The notes under the pieces are model-generated. The model did not search any database, was not told where the DNA came from, and worked only from the letters and a program-made list of their open reading frames with translations. Both the position numbers and the translations under genes were made by a program. From NCBI RefSeq assembly GCF_021538895.1, contig NZ_JADDRL010000027.1, positions 1-64,000 of the forward strand: a stretch of DNA of 64,000 nt. The letters are read 5' to 3'. The DNA comes from Streptomyces olivochromogenes. GTDB taxonomy: Bacteria > Actinomycetota > Actinomycetes > Streptomycetales > Streptomycetaceae. Positions 33,825 through 42,731 of the stretch are shown one piece after another (position 1 is the first letter of the stretch; each line of letters starts with the position of its first letter).

Positions 33825-34519
33825 ACTCCCGCCCCGGCATCGACATCCCCGACCACCGCGGCCGCACCGGCCTGGACCGCGTCGGACGCGGACTGGACCG
33901 CAACCCCGACGTCGTGGTCCGCGACGTGGAGCTCACCTCCCAGGGCTGGCACGTACTGCGGCGCACCACCTTCGACTACCGGCGCCGCGACGGACGTTGG
34001 ACCACCCAGCAGCGCGAGACGTACGACCGCGGCAACGGCGCGGTCGTCCTGCCGTACGACGTGGAGCGCGGGCAGGTGCTGCTCATCCGTCAGTTCCGTT
34101 ACCCGGCCTACGTCAACGACCACCCGGACGGCATGCTCGTCGAGGCCGCGGCCGGGCTGCTCGACGGCGACGACCCGCTCGCCGCCGTCCGGCGGGAGGC
34201 CGCCGAGGAACTCGGTGTCACGCTCGGCCCGCTCACGCACGTCCTCGACGCCTACATGAGCCCCGGCTCGGTCACCGAGCGCCTGCACTTCTACGCGGCC
34301 CCCTACACTCCGGCCGACCGCACCGGAATCGGCGGCGGACTGGAGGAGGACGGCGAGGACATCGAAGTGCTCGAAGTGCCCTTCGCCGAGGCCCTCGCCA
34401 TGGTCCGCGACGGACGCGTCACCGACGGCAAGACCATCCTGCTCCTGCAATGGGCCGCCCTGGACGGCCCCTTCGCCCCCACGGCAGTCACTGGCAGAGA
34501 CCGTCCTGAAACTGACTGA
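33821..34519 (+). CDS. Nudix hydrolase, NudK/ADP-ribose pyrophosphatase type
   Basis: A 232-aa Nudix protein. The box region reads AAGLLDGDDPLAAVRREAAEELGV with REAAEELGV well kept; the first Glu of the box is Asp, as in NudK-type enzymes. Upstream YRRRDGRWTTQQRETYDRGN and VLLIRQFRYPAYVN fit GDP-mannose or ADP-ribose hydrolases. GTG 33821 overlaps the DUF4406-like gene. A contiguous nucleotide-turnover role is likely. Confidence 0.88.
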   Translation: MNSRPGIDIPDHRGRTGLDRVGRGLDRNPDVVVRDVELTSQGWHVLRRTTFDYRRRDGRWTTQQRETYDRGNGAVVLPYDVERGQVLLIRQFRYPAYVNDHPDGMLVEAAAGLLDGDDPLAAVRREAAEELGVTLGPLTHVLDAYMSPGSVTERLHFYAAPYTPADRTGIGGGLEEDGEDIEVLEVPFAEALAMVRDGRVTDGKTILLLQWAALDGPFAPTAVTGRDRPETD

Positions 34520-34564
34520 CACCGGTTGACCGCGCGCGACCCCACCCCGACTTATGAAGCAATT

Positions 34565-34612
34565 GTCAGATCGTCGTCAGCGGCTTGTCCCGCGCGAGCC
34601 CCGGCTTAGGAT
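34565..34612 (+). promoter_or_regulatory. Promoter and candidate autoregulatory site of OmpR-type regulator
   Basis: Two GTCAG repeats, 34565-34569 and 34576-34580, lie 11 bp apart, a spacing typical of OmpR-family sites. A -35-like TTGTCC (34585-34590) and a -10-like TAGGAT (34607-34612), 16 bp apart, end 6 nt before the ATG. The transcript could therefore be leaderless, though AGGA could also act as an SD. Confidence 0.4.
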
Positions 34613-34618
34613 CCGACC

Positions 34619-35383
34619 ATGTGCGCCTATGTCCTGGTGGCCGAGGACGACGTAAAGCAGGCGGGGATCATCGGCCGTTATCTGGAACGCGAGGGTCACT
34701 CGTCACGGCTCGTCCACGACGGGCGAGCGGCCCTGGACGAGATCCGCCGTCGACCCCCCGACCTGCTGGTCCTCGACATCATGATGCCCGTCGTCGACGG
34801 CCTGGACGTATGCCGCATCCTGCGCGGCGAGTCGACCGTCCCGGTACTGGTGCTGACGGCGCGCAACACCGAGGACGACCTGCTCCTCGCGCTCGACCTC
34901 GGTGCGGACGACTACCTGACCAAGCCCTACAGCCCGCGCGAACTGATGGCCCGCGTCCGCAGCCTCCTGCGGCGGGCGGAACGCCTGACCCTGCCGCGGG
35001 CGCCGGTCCTACGGGTGGGCGACCTCGTCGTGGACCCCGCATGCCACGAGGTGCGCCTCGGCGGCCGGGCGGTGGAGTGCACCGTCGGGGAGTTCGAGAT
35101 CCTGACCGCGCTCGCCGCGGAACCGGGCCGCGTCTTCACCCGTGGGCAACTGCTCAGCCTCACCCGGGGCTCGGCCCACTTCACGACCGAACGCACGGTG
35201 GACGTCCACATCCTGAATCTGCGCAAGAAGCTGGAGCCCGACCCCAGGCGGCCGGCCCTTCTGCTGACCGTGTACGGCGTCGGATACAAGCTCGCGGGCA
35301 GCGGCAGCAGCGGCGGCGACAGTCCGTCCGCATACCCGGCCGCGCCGAGCCCCTCCGGCACCCGCGGGCACCATGAAGCCTGA
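34619..35383 (+). CDS. OmpR/PhoB-family response regulator
   Basis: A 254-aa regulator. The receiver has acidic EDD near residue 9, phospho-acceptor Asp in DLLVLDIMMPVVDG, Thr in LVLTARNTEDD and Lys in DYLTKPYSPRE. A C-terminal winged helix follows, ending HILNLRKKLEPDPRRP...YGVGYKLAG. It binds DNA when phosphorylated by the kinase encoded next, whose start overlaps by 11 nt. The operator candidate is immediately upstream. The signal is unknown; the gene order alone does not link it to hypoxia. Confidence 0.93.
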   Translation: MCAYVLVAEDDVKQAGIIGRYLEREGHSSRLVHDGRAALDEIRRRPPDLLVLDIMMPVVDGLDVCRILRGESTVPVLVLTARNTEDDLLLALDLGADDYLTKPYSPRELMARVRSLLRRAERLTLPRAPVLRVGDLVVDPACHEVRLGGRAVECTVGEFEILTALAAEPGRVFTRGQLLSLTRGSAHFTTERTVDVHILNLRKKLEPDPRRPALLLTVYGVGYKLAGSGSSGGDSPSAYPAAPSPSGTRGHHEA

Positions 35384-37205
35384 CCGCACCGCCGCCGTCC
35401 GGCTTCCCCCGCACCGGAGCCTGCTGTTCCGGCTCCTGGTCTCGGCGTTGCTCATCGCGGTGTGCGCGATCACGGCCACCGCCTGGCTCGCCGTCCGCAG
35501 CACCGAGGCGGCCCTGCGTCGGCAGCAGGGTCAGGTACTGACCGACGACACCGGCGTCTACCGCAGCCTGATGAAGTACGCCGCCACCCACCGGACCTGG
35601 GCAGGGGCCGGGGACCTGGTGGACGACCTCGCGCGCCGTACGCACCGGCGCATCGTGCTGACCACCCGGGACCGGGAGCACCGGCGCATCGCCGACTCCG
35701 ACCGCGGCGCCGGGCATCCACCGTCACGGGTGTTCGCCGTCCTCGACCCCCTGCGCGTCGACCCGGTCCTCGATCCGGCCGCCGGCCAGGACCCGGGCCG
35801 TATCGATCCGCAGGTGCCGGGCCCGTACCGGCTGACCGCGGCGGTGCGCGGCCGGCTGGCGGGCCTGGCGGACAAGGCGGCTCGCTGCCTGGAGGACAGC
35901 GGGTACACCTTCCGCCGGGACGTGTCCGCGGCCGGCCGGCCGCGGATCACCTTCACGGATCACGCGTCGCTGCGGCGGAGGATCGAGGGGTACGGAGAAC
36001 TCCAGAGCAAGGTCGCCGAGGGGTGTGGACTCGACGCACTCAACACGCCGACGAGGAGTGAGCGTGCCGCCCTCGCCGACCTCAACGACCGCTTGCGCAC
36101 GTGCCTGGAGCGTCAGCGCATTCCTGGGGTCCGCCTCGGTGCCGACTTCCTCCCCGTCAAGCCGTTGCCCCGGCAGGGAGGAACCGTCACGGCGGCGCAG
36201 AACTGCGTCGACACGAGCCGACGCGAGCAACTCACCCCGTACGTCGCTCCCGTGGCGCTGCTGTACGTGGGTTCGGACACCCGCTCCCCCGTCCCCGGCT
36301 TCGACCTGTCCGCGGGCAACACCTCCCGCATCGTCGCGGTCACCGGATGCGTCCTGCTGCTCACCGCAGGGGTGACGGTCCTGGTCGGTTCCCGTCTGGT
36401 GCGGCCGCTACGGGCGCTGACGCGTGCGCTGCACCAGCCGGACGGGACGACGGCGAGGGTGCCGATCACGACCCGCGACGAGATCGGTCAACTGACCGCC
36501 GCGTTCAACCAGTTGTCCGAGCACCGCGCCCGCGCGGAGGAACAACGCACCGTCATGGCCGCGGACATCGCCCATGAACTGCGCACTCCGCTGAGCACCA
36601 TACGCAGCACCCTGGAGGCCACCCAGGACGGCATCCTGGTCCCGGATCAGGACGTGACCTCCTCACTCCTGGAGGAGGCGCTGCTGCTCCAGCACATCAT
36701 CGACGACCTCCAGGACCTGTCGGCCGCCGACGCCGGGACGTTGGCCCTGTACCCGGAACCCTTGTGGGTGGGCGACGTTCTGCATCAGGTGGCCGGCGCG
36801 CACCGCGCACAGGCGGAGACCTCCGGTGTGACGCTCACCGTCGAGGTCGCCGGGGAACTGGAGCTGCATGCCGACCCGGTGCGGTTGCGGCAGATGATCG
36901 GCAACCTGGTGTCCAACGCGGTACGTCACACCCGCTCCGGGGATGCCATCACCCTGCGTGCCTGTCGTGACGGGGCAGCGGTGGTGATCGAGGTCGCGGA
37001 CACCGGCGCCGGGATCGCACCCGGCGACCTCCCGTACCTCTTCGACAGGTTCTGGCGTGCCGACAAGTCACGCAGCAGGCAGACCGGCGGCAGCGGCCTG
37101 GGGCTGTCGATCGTACGCAAGCTCGCCGAGGCACACGGGGGCAGCGCGACGGCGGAAAGCGCCCTGGAGGTCGGAACCGTGATGACCCTGCGACTTCCCG
37201 CATGA
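35373..37205 (+). CDS. Two-component sensor histidine kinase
   Basis: A 610-aa membrane kinase. The first helix (residues ~18-40, LVSALLIAVCAITATAWLAV) is followed by a long extracytoplasmic domain of ~270 residues with several Cys. A second helix comes next (GCVLLLTAGVTVLVGS), then HAMP, the H-box MAADIAHELRTPLSTI, N-box NLVSNAVRHT, and G-boxes DTGAGI and GGSGLGLSIV. The sensor domain is larger than average. The start overlaps the regulator gene by 11 nt. Confidence 0.93.
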   Translation: MKPDRTAAVRLPPHRSLLFRLLVSALLIAVCAITATAWLAVRSTEAALRRQQGQVLTDDTGVYRSLMKYAATHRTWAGAGDLVDDLARRTHRRIVLTTRDREHRRIADSDRGAGHPPSRVFAVLDPLRVDPVLDPAAGQDPGRIDPQVPGPYRLTAAVRGRLAGLADKAARCLEDSGYTFRRDVSAAGRPRITFTDHASLRRRIEGYGELQSKVAEGCGLDALNTPTRSERAALADLNDRLRTCLERQRIPGVRLGADFLPVKPLPRQGGTVTAAQNCVDTSRREQLTPYVAPVALLYVGSDTRSPVPGFDLSAGNTSRIVAVTGCVLLLTAGVTVLVGSRLVRPLRALTRALHQPDGTTARVPITTRDEIGQLTAAFNQLSEHRARAEEQRTVMAADIAHELRTPLSTIRSTLEATQDGILVPDQDVTSSLLEEALLLQHIIDDLQDLSAADAGTLALYPEPLWVGDVLHQVAGAHRAQAETSGVTLTVEVAGELELHADPVRLRQMIGNLVSNAVRHTRSGDAITLRACRDGAAVVIEVADTGAGIAPGDLPYLFDRFWRADKSRSRQTGGSGLGLSIVRKLAEAHGGSATAESALEVGTVMTLRLPA

Positions 37206-37239
37206 CGGCGCCAACGGTTGGCACGTGTCCCGCGGCCCC

Positions 37240-37683
37240 TCAGGTGAACGGGCCCTCCAGCGTGAAGCGGCGCAGGTTCCGGGCGAACGCCTCGGCCTCG
37301 CCCGGCGCCCACGAGGACACGCTCGTCATGATGTGGGCCGCCAGCCGTGTGCGCAGCTCTTCCACCGCGCGTTCACCCTGCTCGGTGAGGACCAGCAGGT
37401 GTGCGCGCCGGTCGGTGGGGTCCGGTTCGCGGCGGACGAGACCGGCCGCTTCCAGGCGGGAGGCCCGACGGGTGACGCCCGAGCGGTCGAGGCCGACGTC
37501 GGGGGCCAGTTCGGCGGCGCTGCGGGGTCCGATGCGGGCGAGTGCGCTGAGGACGGGGTACGTCAGCTCGTCCACGGCCTCGCCCATGCCCTCGGTCAGC
37601 TTCTTGTGCAGCTGCGCGCGGGTGGTGCGCCGCAACAGGATGCCCAGCGCCTCGGCGATCTCGTGTCCTACGTCGTTACTCAC
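37240..37683 (-). CDS. MarR-family transcriptional regulator
   Basis: A 147-aa winged-helix regulator: AELAPDVGLDRSGVTRRASRLEAAGLV forms the recognition region and REPDPTDRRAHLLVLTEQGERA the wing. GTG 37683 is chosen; no SD precedes it, but a -10-like TATTCT lies ~7 nt upstream, so it may be leaderless. It is divergent from the NTF2-like gene at 37788, with two identical-type 17-bp palindromes between them. It is expected to repress that gene and itself in response to a small ligand. Confidence 0.87.
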   Translation of the reverse strand: MSNDVGHEIAEALGILLRRTTRAQLHKKLTEGMGEAVDELTYPVLSALARIGPRSAAELAPDVGLDRSGVTRRASRLEAAGLVRREPDPTDRRAHLLVLTEQGERAVEELRTRLAAHIMTSVSSWAPGEAEAFARNLRRFTLEGPFT

Positions 37684-37695
37684 ACCCCAAGAATA

Positions 37696-37753
37696 GCGTG
37701 CGCTGCGCACGCGTCGAGCGCTACAGTCAAGGTGAAGCGTGCGCAGCGCACGC
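37696..37753. promoter_or_regulatory. Duplicated 17-bp palindromic MarR operator
   Basis: GCGTGCGCTGCGCACGC (37696-37712) and GCGTGCGCAGCGCACGC (37737-37753) are palindromes differing only at the centre, centres 41 bp apart (about four helical turns). They flank the marR start and precede the NTF2-like gene. Confidence 0.75.
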
Positions 37754-37787
37754 ATTCCGAGATTTCCTGTCCCCGAAGGGAAGTTCC

Positions 37788-38180
37788 ATGAACCGCACCG
37801 GCATCGAGGCCGCCCTCACCGACCTGATCTTCAACCGCGACCTCACCGTGGAGGAGGCCGCCGACCGCCACTTCACCCCGGAGTACCGGCAGCGCACCGA
37901 CGGGCAGTGGGACGACCGCGCCGCGTTCATCAAGCACATCACCCACGTGCGCGGACTCGTCGCGGACGGCCGCGTGGAGGTCCACGACGAGCTGTACGAC
38001 GGCGGCAAGTACGCCGACCGGCACACCGTGTACATCACGAAGACGGACGGCTCGACCGTGACCATGGAGGTCTACGTCTTCGCCGACCTCGCCCCCGACG
38101 GCCGGTTCAGCCGCATAGAGGAGACCACGTTGATGCTGCAGGGCTCCGATGCCGACCGCAGCATCGGCAGCGCCCGGTAG
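37788..38180 (+). CDS. NTF2-like / SnoaL-like protein controlled by MarR regulator
   Basis: A 130-aa NTF2-superfamily protein: FNRDLTVEEAADRHFTPEYRQRTDG, AAFIKHITHVRGLVAD, then strands YADRHTVYITKTDGST and VTMEVYVFADL. AAGGGAAG precedes ATG 37788. It may bind or modify the same hydrophobic ligand that releases the MarR repressor. The true reaction is unknown. Confidence 0.82.
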   Translation: MNRTGIEAALTDLIFNRDLTVEEAADRHFTPEYRQRTDGQWDDRAAFIKHITHVRGLVADGRVEVHDELYDGGKYADRHTVYITKTDGSTVTMEVYVFADLAPDGRFSRIEETTLMLQGSDADRSIGSAR

Positions 38181-38212
38181 CCCCCTCCCTCGATGCCGGA
38201 CCACCGACCCGT

Positions 38213-38244
38213 GAGAACGGCCAGGCCGACGGCCTGGCCTTCTC
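38213..38244. terminator. Hairpin terminator between convergent genes
   Basis: GAGAACGGCCAGGCC (38213-38227) pairs with GGCCTGGCCTTCTC (38231-38244) around a GAC loop with one mismatch. Confidence 0.7.
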
Positions 38245-38252
38245 GGCTGCGG

Positions 38253-38909
38253 TCAATCGAGTTCCCTTGGGCCGTAGGGGGCGGATTCCGCTCCCGTATT
38301 CAGGGCCCAGTAGCGGTCTCCGTGCGACCAGTGCCACCACTCCGTGGGGTAGTTGACCAGTCCGGCAGCGGTGAGCGCCGCGCTCAGGAGGTTCCGGTGA
38401 GAGCGGGCCTCGCCGCTGATGTTGTCGGCCTGTGTGTAGCAGGCACCCGCGCTCTCCTCCGGCGTCGCGTTCATGCGGGTGCCCAGGTCGAGTTCACGGC
38501 CCTCGTCATCCGCGAGGGTCAGATCAACGGCCGCGCCGGCGCTGTGCGGTGCGATCTCGGGAGGGGACACGTAGCGGCTGGCTGCCGAACGAACCTGCTC
38601 AGCGGGCCAGTTCGGGTGATCGGACCGCAGTTGGGCTGCGTATTCGTCGAAGTACCGGCGCTGAAGGGATGGTGGGCGATACCCCTCGACGAACAGCAGC
38701 CGCATTCCCTCGGGCAACAGTTCCTGCGCCTTGAAGAGCCGGCCGAGCACTCCTTCCCGCAGGTGCGCGAAGGCTCCGCCGGAGTCCTGCCACTTCCGCT
38801 CGTCGACCAGCAGGCGGCCGTCTCGTCGCACATCCACGAGCCGTTCACCGCACTCCTGAACGGGCACGGCCGCGACCTTCGGATCGGACATCAGGACGAT
38901 CTCAGTCAT
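38253..38909 (-). CDS. VanX-like D-Ala-D-Ala dipeptidase
   Basis: A 218-aa peptidase of the M15D family: VEGYRPPSLQRRYFDEY, zinc-binding PHSAGAAVDLTLADDEGRELD, and EWWHWSHGDRYW with the catalytic Glu. It hydrolyses D-alanyl-D-alanine. It is 29 nt downstream of the MacB-like permease on the same strand, so may belong to the envelope-stress operon. VanH, VanA and VanRS homologues are not in this window, so resistance cannot be claimed. Start ATG 38909; 38891 is possible. Confidence 0.9.
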   Translation of the reverse strand: MTEIVLMSDPKVAAVPVQECGERLVDVRRDGRLLVDERKWQDSGGAFAHLREGVLGRLFKAQELLPEGMRLLFVEGYRPPSLQRRYFDEYAAQLRSDHPNWPAEQVRSAASRYVSPPEIAPHSAGAAVDLTLADDEGRELDLGTRMNATPEESAGACYTQADNISGEARSHRNLLSAALTAAGLVNYPTEWWHWSHGDRYWALNTGAESAPYGPRELD

Positions 38910-38938
38910 GACGCGATCATCTCGCGGCCGTGGCGGGT

Positions 38939-40186
38939 TCAGTTGGCGTTGAGCACGACCGTGGGGTGCAGACGCGCCGCACGGACCGCCGGGTAGAGAC
39001 CGGCGACGACGCCCATGACGAGCGTGGCCGCCAGGCTCCCACCCAGTGCCCACAGCGGTACGACGGCGATCCAGCCCTGGATCCGGGCGAAGGCGAAGGT
39101 CGCCGCCGCACCGAGCAGTGCGCCCGCCGCGCCGCCAAGGACCGACAACAGCAGTGATTCGGTGAGGAACTGGAGCCAGACCGCCCTCTTGGTGGCGCCG
39201 AGCGCGCGGCGCAATCCGATCTCCTGGCGGCGTTCCAGCACCGAGATGACCATCGTGTTGGCGACTCCGACGCCGCCGACCAGCAGGGCCACCGCGCCGA
39301 GTCCGAGCATCAGCGTGGTGAGCCCCTTGTCGGTGGCGGCCTTCGCGGCGAGTGCGTCGGAAGGGCGGGACACCTTGACCGAGCCCTCGTTGCCGGGGCT
39401 GACCGAGCGGGCGAGCACCGCGCGGACGTCCTCGACGGAGGCGTCGGAGGACCGCTCGAAGATCGTCGTGGGATGGCCGTCGAAGCCCAGGTACTTCTCC
39501 GCCGCCGGAAACCCGACGAGGGCGACGCGGTCGAGATTGGGGACGAGTTCGACGGGCTTGAGGATGCCGATGACCACGACGTGCTCGTGGTTCATCATGA
39601 TCGTCTCGCCGGGCGCGGTGATGCCCAGACGCTCGGCCGCGACGGAGCCGAGGACGGTGACCGGCAGCCGCTCTCGCGCGGCGTCGAGCCAAACACCCTG
39701 CGCCACACCGGTGTTCAGGGCAGTCAGCAGATCCGGCCGGGCCGCCTGCGTCGTGACGCCGGCCGGCTGCTCCTCGGGAACCACGTCGCTGCGCCGGATA
39801 CGGGCGTCGACCTGTCCCGTCGCGGTGGCGTGCCGCACCGGGCCGATGCGCTCCACCATGGCGACCGCGCTCTTGGGGAGTTTGACGTCCTGGCCCATCG
39901 CGTCCTTGCCCGCCTCCGCGGTCAGCAGGTTCGTGCCGAGCCGGTCGAGCCGCGCCATGAGGTCGGCGCGGCTGGACGTGGAGAGTCCCACCACCGCGAC
40001 CATGGTCGCGATGCCGATCGCGATGCCGAGGGCCGAGAGCACCACGCGGGCGCGCCGGGCCCGCAGGCCTACGGCGCCGAGGCGCAGCACGTCGGCGGTG
40101 GCGAGGCGGGCGGGCCGCAGAGCGTCTCGGCCTCCCGCTCCCGTTCCGTGCCTGTCGGCCGGGGTGGCCGTTTGACGGCCGGTCAT
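38939..40186 (-). CDS. MacB-like ABC transporter permease
   Basis: A 415-aa FtsX/MacB-type permease. The first helix (ARVVLSALGIAIGIATMVAVVG) is followed by a large periplasmic-core domain. Three C-terminal helices follow (LTTLMLGLGAVALLVGGVGV, LLLSVLGGAAGALLGAAATF, GGSLAATLVMGVVAGLYPAV). Such proteins transduce ATP hydrolysis to extracytoplasmic handling of peptides or envelope substrates. Its ATG overlaps the ATPase stop by 4 nt. Confidence 0.93.
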   Translation of the reverse strand: MTGRQTATPADRHGTGAGGRDALRPARLATADVLRLGAVGLRARRARVVLSALGIAIGIATMVAVVGLSTSSRADLMARLDRLGTNLLTAEAGKDAMGQDVKLPKSAVAMVERIGPVRHATATGQVDARIRRSDVVPEEQPAGVTTQAARPDLLTALNTGVAQGVWLDAARERLPVTVLGSVAAERLGITAPGETIMMNHEHVVVIGILKPVELVPNLDRVALVGFPAAEKYLGFDGHPTTIFERSSDASVEDVRAVLARSVSPGNEGSVKVSRPSDALAAKAATDKGLTTLMLGLGAVALLVGGVGVANTMVISVLERRQEIGLRRALGATKRAVWLQFLTESLLLSVLGGAAGALLGAAATFAFARIQGWIAVVPLWALGGSLAATLVMGVVAGLYPAVRAARLHPTVVLNAN

Positions 40187-40869
40187 GACGCCACCTGCCC
40201 CACGAGGGAGTCGTAGACCACCGAGCCGTCCCGGAACCGGACGCTCCGGGGCAGCGAGGCGGCGATGTCGTTGTCGTGGGTGATGACACAGACCGTGGTG
40301 CCCGTTGCCCCGAGTTCCTGGATGAGCTCCATGACGATCTTGCCCGACGCGGTGTCGAGGGCGCCTGTCGGCTCGTCGGCGAGCAGCAGGGACGGCTGTC
40401 CGACCAGCGCCCTGGCAATGGCCACGCGCTGCTTCTCACCACCCGAGAGCTCGCCCGGACGGTGCTCAAGACGGTGGCCGAGGCGGACGTGTTCCAGTGC
40501 GGTACGGGCCCGCGCGCGCCGCTGCCCGAGCGGCACACCGGCGTAGAGGAGCCCGTCCGCGACGTTGTCCACCGCGCTTCTGCCCGCGGCGAGATGGAAG
40601 TGCTGGAACACGAACCCGATGTGGCGGGCCCGCAGCGCCGACAGCCGGCTGTCGGACAGCGCGCTCACGTCGTACCCGGCCACCCGGACCGTGCCCGACG
40701 TGGGTCTGTCGAGCGTGCCGATCAGGTTGAGCAGAGTCGACTTGCCGGAGCCGGAGGGGCCCACGATGGCGACGAGTTCACCCTCGTCGACCTGGAGGTC
40801 GACCCCGCGCAGGGCATGTACGTCGCCGGGATAGGACTTGGTGGCGTCGCGGAGCTCGATCATCCTCAT
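40183..40869 (-). CDS. ABC transporter ATP-binding protein, MacB/LolD type
   Basis: A 228-aa ATPase: Walker A GPSGSGKSTLLNLI, Q-loop FQHF, signature LSGGEKQRVAIARAL, Walker B LLLADEPTGALDT and H-loop VITHDND. It energises the permease encoded directly downstream. Overlaps of 4 nt with both neighbours show tight coupling. It belongs to the ATPase group that powers lipoprotein or antimicrobial-peptide exporters rather than metabolite uptake. Confidence 0.95.
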   Translation of the reverse strand: MRMIELRDATKSYPGDVHALRGVDLQVDEGELVAIVGPSGSGKSTLLNLIGTLDRPTSGTVRVAGYDVSALSDSRLSALRARHIGFVFQHFHLAAGRSAVDNVADGLLYAGVPLGQRRARARTALEHVRLGHRLEHRPGELSGGEKQRVAIARALVGQPSLLLADEPTGALDTASGKIVMELIQELGATGTTVCVITHDNDIAASLPRSVRFRDGSVVYDSLVGQVAS

Positions 40870-41945
40870 GACGCGGCCACACCCACCTTCATGCCCTCGG
40901 CGATGCCACTGCCGCTGACCTCGATACGGCCGTCCGCCGTCATGCCCGTCTCGACGCGGACCATCCGGGTGCGGGCGCCCTCGACGACCTGCAGACCGTA
41001 GCCACCGTTCTCACCGCGCAGGGCGACCACGGCCTCGACCGGAACGACCAGCACGTTCTTGTGGCTCTCGCTGACGAAGGTGACGCTCGCCGTGGCCGCG
41101 GAATCCTCCGACGACGACGGGGACTTCACGCCGTCGAGGGTGATCTCCACCGTGATCCCGTCCTGGGCCGTCGCGGAGGCGTCCTGCGACGACTCGGGCC
41201 GCACCGTGCCCGACACCTTGCCAGCCACCTTCCGGCCGCTCGGCAGGGTGACCTCGACCTTGGTCCCCTTCGACGTCAGGACCGCGTCCCCCTGATCGAG
41301 CCGTGCCCGCACGACCGGCTTGGTCGAGGCGACGGTGAGCACCGCCTTGTCGGGACCGATCCGGTCGGCGAGCGCGGCGTCCGCCGACACCACCCGGACC
41401 TCGCCCGGCTGGAAGACGATGTCGCCCTGGCCGACCCGGCCGTCCGCGTTCTCGATGCCGAGCGACTTCTGCCAGGCCTTGACGGCGGTCTCGGTCCCCT
41501 TGTCGTAGCGGGTGTCGACGTACAGGCTCGCGCCGAAGCCGAGGTCGCGGAGGTCGCGCTCCAACTGCAGTACGTCGGGGCCGCGGTCGCCCGTCTTCAT
41601 CGCGCGGAACACCGGGGTCGATCCGTACATCAGGACGACGGGCCGGGCGTCGCGCTCGTACAGCCGCTGTCCGGCCCTGACCGTGCGCCCCTCTTCGGCG
41701 GCCCGGGTGACCGTGCCCTCGACGGCGGACTTGACCTCCCTGCGCTGGGCGTAGTCGAGCCTGCCGTCGACCGTCTTGCTCTGCACCAGGTCGGTACGGG
41801 TGACGGTGGCCGTGGCGGGCGGCAGGCGGTCCTTCGAGGCGTCGGCGTCGGCCCCCGCGTCCCGGCCGCCGGCCACCACCGCGACGCCGGCCACGGCGGC
41901 CGCCGCCAGCGCGCCTGCGGCGACGATTCCCGTGCGCCTCTTCAC
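40866..41945 (-). CDS. HlyD-like membrane fusion protein with peptidoglycan-binding domain
   Basis: A 359-aa protein: an N-terminal helix (GIVAAGALAAAAVAGVAVVAG), a biotinyl-lipoyl-like part with VKSAVEGTVTRAAEEGRTVRAGQ, an embedded peptidoglycan-binding motif GDRGPDVLQLERDLRDLGF, and a beta-barrel C-terminus. GTG 41945 overlaps the upstream lipoprotein stop (GTGA). It probably links the MacB-like complex to the cell wall. Confidence 0.9.
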   Translation of the reverse strand: MKRRTGIVAAGALAAAAVAGVAVVAGGRDAGADADASKDRLPPATATVTRTDLVQSKTVDGRLDYAQRREVKSAVEGTVTRAAEEGRTVRAGQRLYERDARPVVLMYGSTPVFRAMKTGDRGPDVLQLERDLRDLGFGASLYVDTRYDKGTETAVKAWQKSLGIENADGRVGQGDIVFQPGEVRVVSADAALADRIGPDKAVLTVASTKPVVRARLDQGDAVLTSKGTKVEVTLPSGRKVAGKVSGTVRPESSQDASATAQDGITVEITLDGVKSPSSSEDSAATASVTFVSESHKNVLVVPVEAVVALRGENGGYGLQVVEGARTRMVRVETGMTADGRIEVSGSGIAEGMKVGVAAS

Positions 41946-42598
41946 TGCATGCCGTCCAGACCGTCGAGCAGCTTGTCCTTGCACGCCTGCGTGGCCTGCT
42001 TGTACGCGGGCGAACGTACGTCGAGCTGCGGTGAGGCCGGGTTCGGGTCACCGCCGGGGATCACATTGCCGCCGGACATGGTGGGGTTGGTGAACTTCGA
42101 GACGCCGTTCTCGCGCATGCACTTCGCGTGCGCCAGCATCGACTCGTACTCCTTCTGGACGTCCCGCTTCGGCTCCAGCTTCATCGCCTCGGACATCTCC
42201 TTGCCGCAGACGCCGTTCCTGCCGCCCTTGGAGGCCTCTTCGTTCCCGGGCCGCTGCGCGAGCTCGTCGATCTTCGTCCAGTCCAGATAGCCGCTCAGCT
42301 TCGGGTCGGGGAAGTCCTTGACGCCGCCCTTGCCGCGCATGCACTGGACGTACGCCATCTGTGCGTCGTAGAAAGCGCCCTTGTCGCCGGTCCCGGACTT
42401 CCCGGCGGAGCCTGAGCCGGACGACCCGGAGCCGGACGACCCCGAGCCGGACGACGGGCTGTCGGGGACCGAGGCGATGCCCTCGTCCTTGGCCTCTCCG
42501 TCTCCTCCGCAGGCGGTGGACACTGCCAGGACGGGGAGTACGGCGAGGGCGGCGAGGCGCAGCCGGGCGGTGGTGCGGGTTGTGGTGCGTGGGTTCAT
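41942..42598 (-). CDS. Secreted lipoprotein, first gene of ABC operon
   Basis: A 218-aa lipoprotein: signal peptide ending LAVSTACGG, a Gly/Ser-repeat linker (GSGSSGSGSSGSGS), then a domain with paired Cys (YVQCMRGKGG, NGVCGKEMSE, HAKCMRENGV, TQACKDKLL). It probably acts as an extracytoplasmic sensor or substrate-binding component of the ABC system. The operon start is here, divergent from the response regulator at 42732, leaving 133 nt of shared regulatory sequence. Confidence 0.85.
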   Translation of the reverse strand: MNPRTTTRTTARLRLAALAVLPVLAVSTACGGDGEAKDEGIASVPDSPSSGSGSSGSGSSGSGSAGKSGTGDKGAFYDAQMAYVQCMRGKGGVKDFPDPKLSGYLDWTKIDELAQRPGNEEASKGGRNGVCGKEMSEAMKLEPKRDVQKEYESMLAHAKCMRENGVSKFTNPTMSGGNVIPGGDPNPASPQLDVRSPAYKQATQACKDKLLDGLDGMQ

Positions 42599-42731
42599 GC
42601 ACCCAATCTCGGGCGGTCACATGATGGACTCTGGATGCCCGGATGATGAGCACGTAACAAACGCTCCCGTCCCCCGCCGCTTCCCCGACCAGGGCCGCTG
42701 ACCTGTGCACGCTCGGCCCATAATCGAGGGC

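Noticed and set aside
34619..37205. DevRS/OsdKR pair for the dormancy island
   Set aside because: The regulator has an OmpR-type winged helix, not a NarL/DevR LuxR-type HTH, and the kinase has no GAF domain, so it is not the expected dormancy regulator.
38253..38909. Vancomycin resistance cluster
   Set aside because: Only a VanX-like dipeptidase is present. VanH, VanA/ligase and VanRS are not seen, and such dipeptidases occur in many Streptomyces without resistance.
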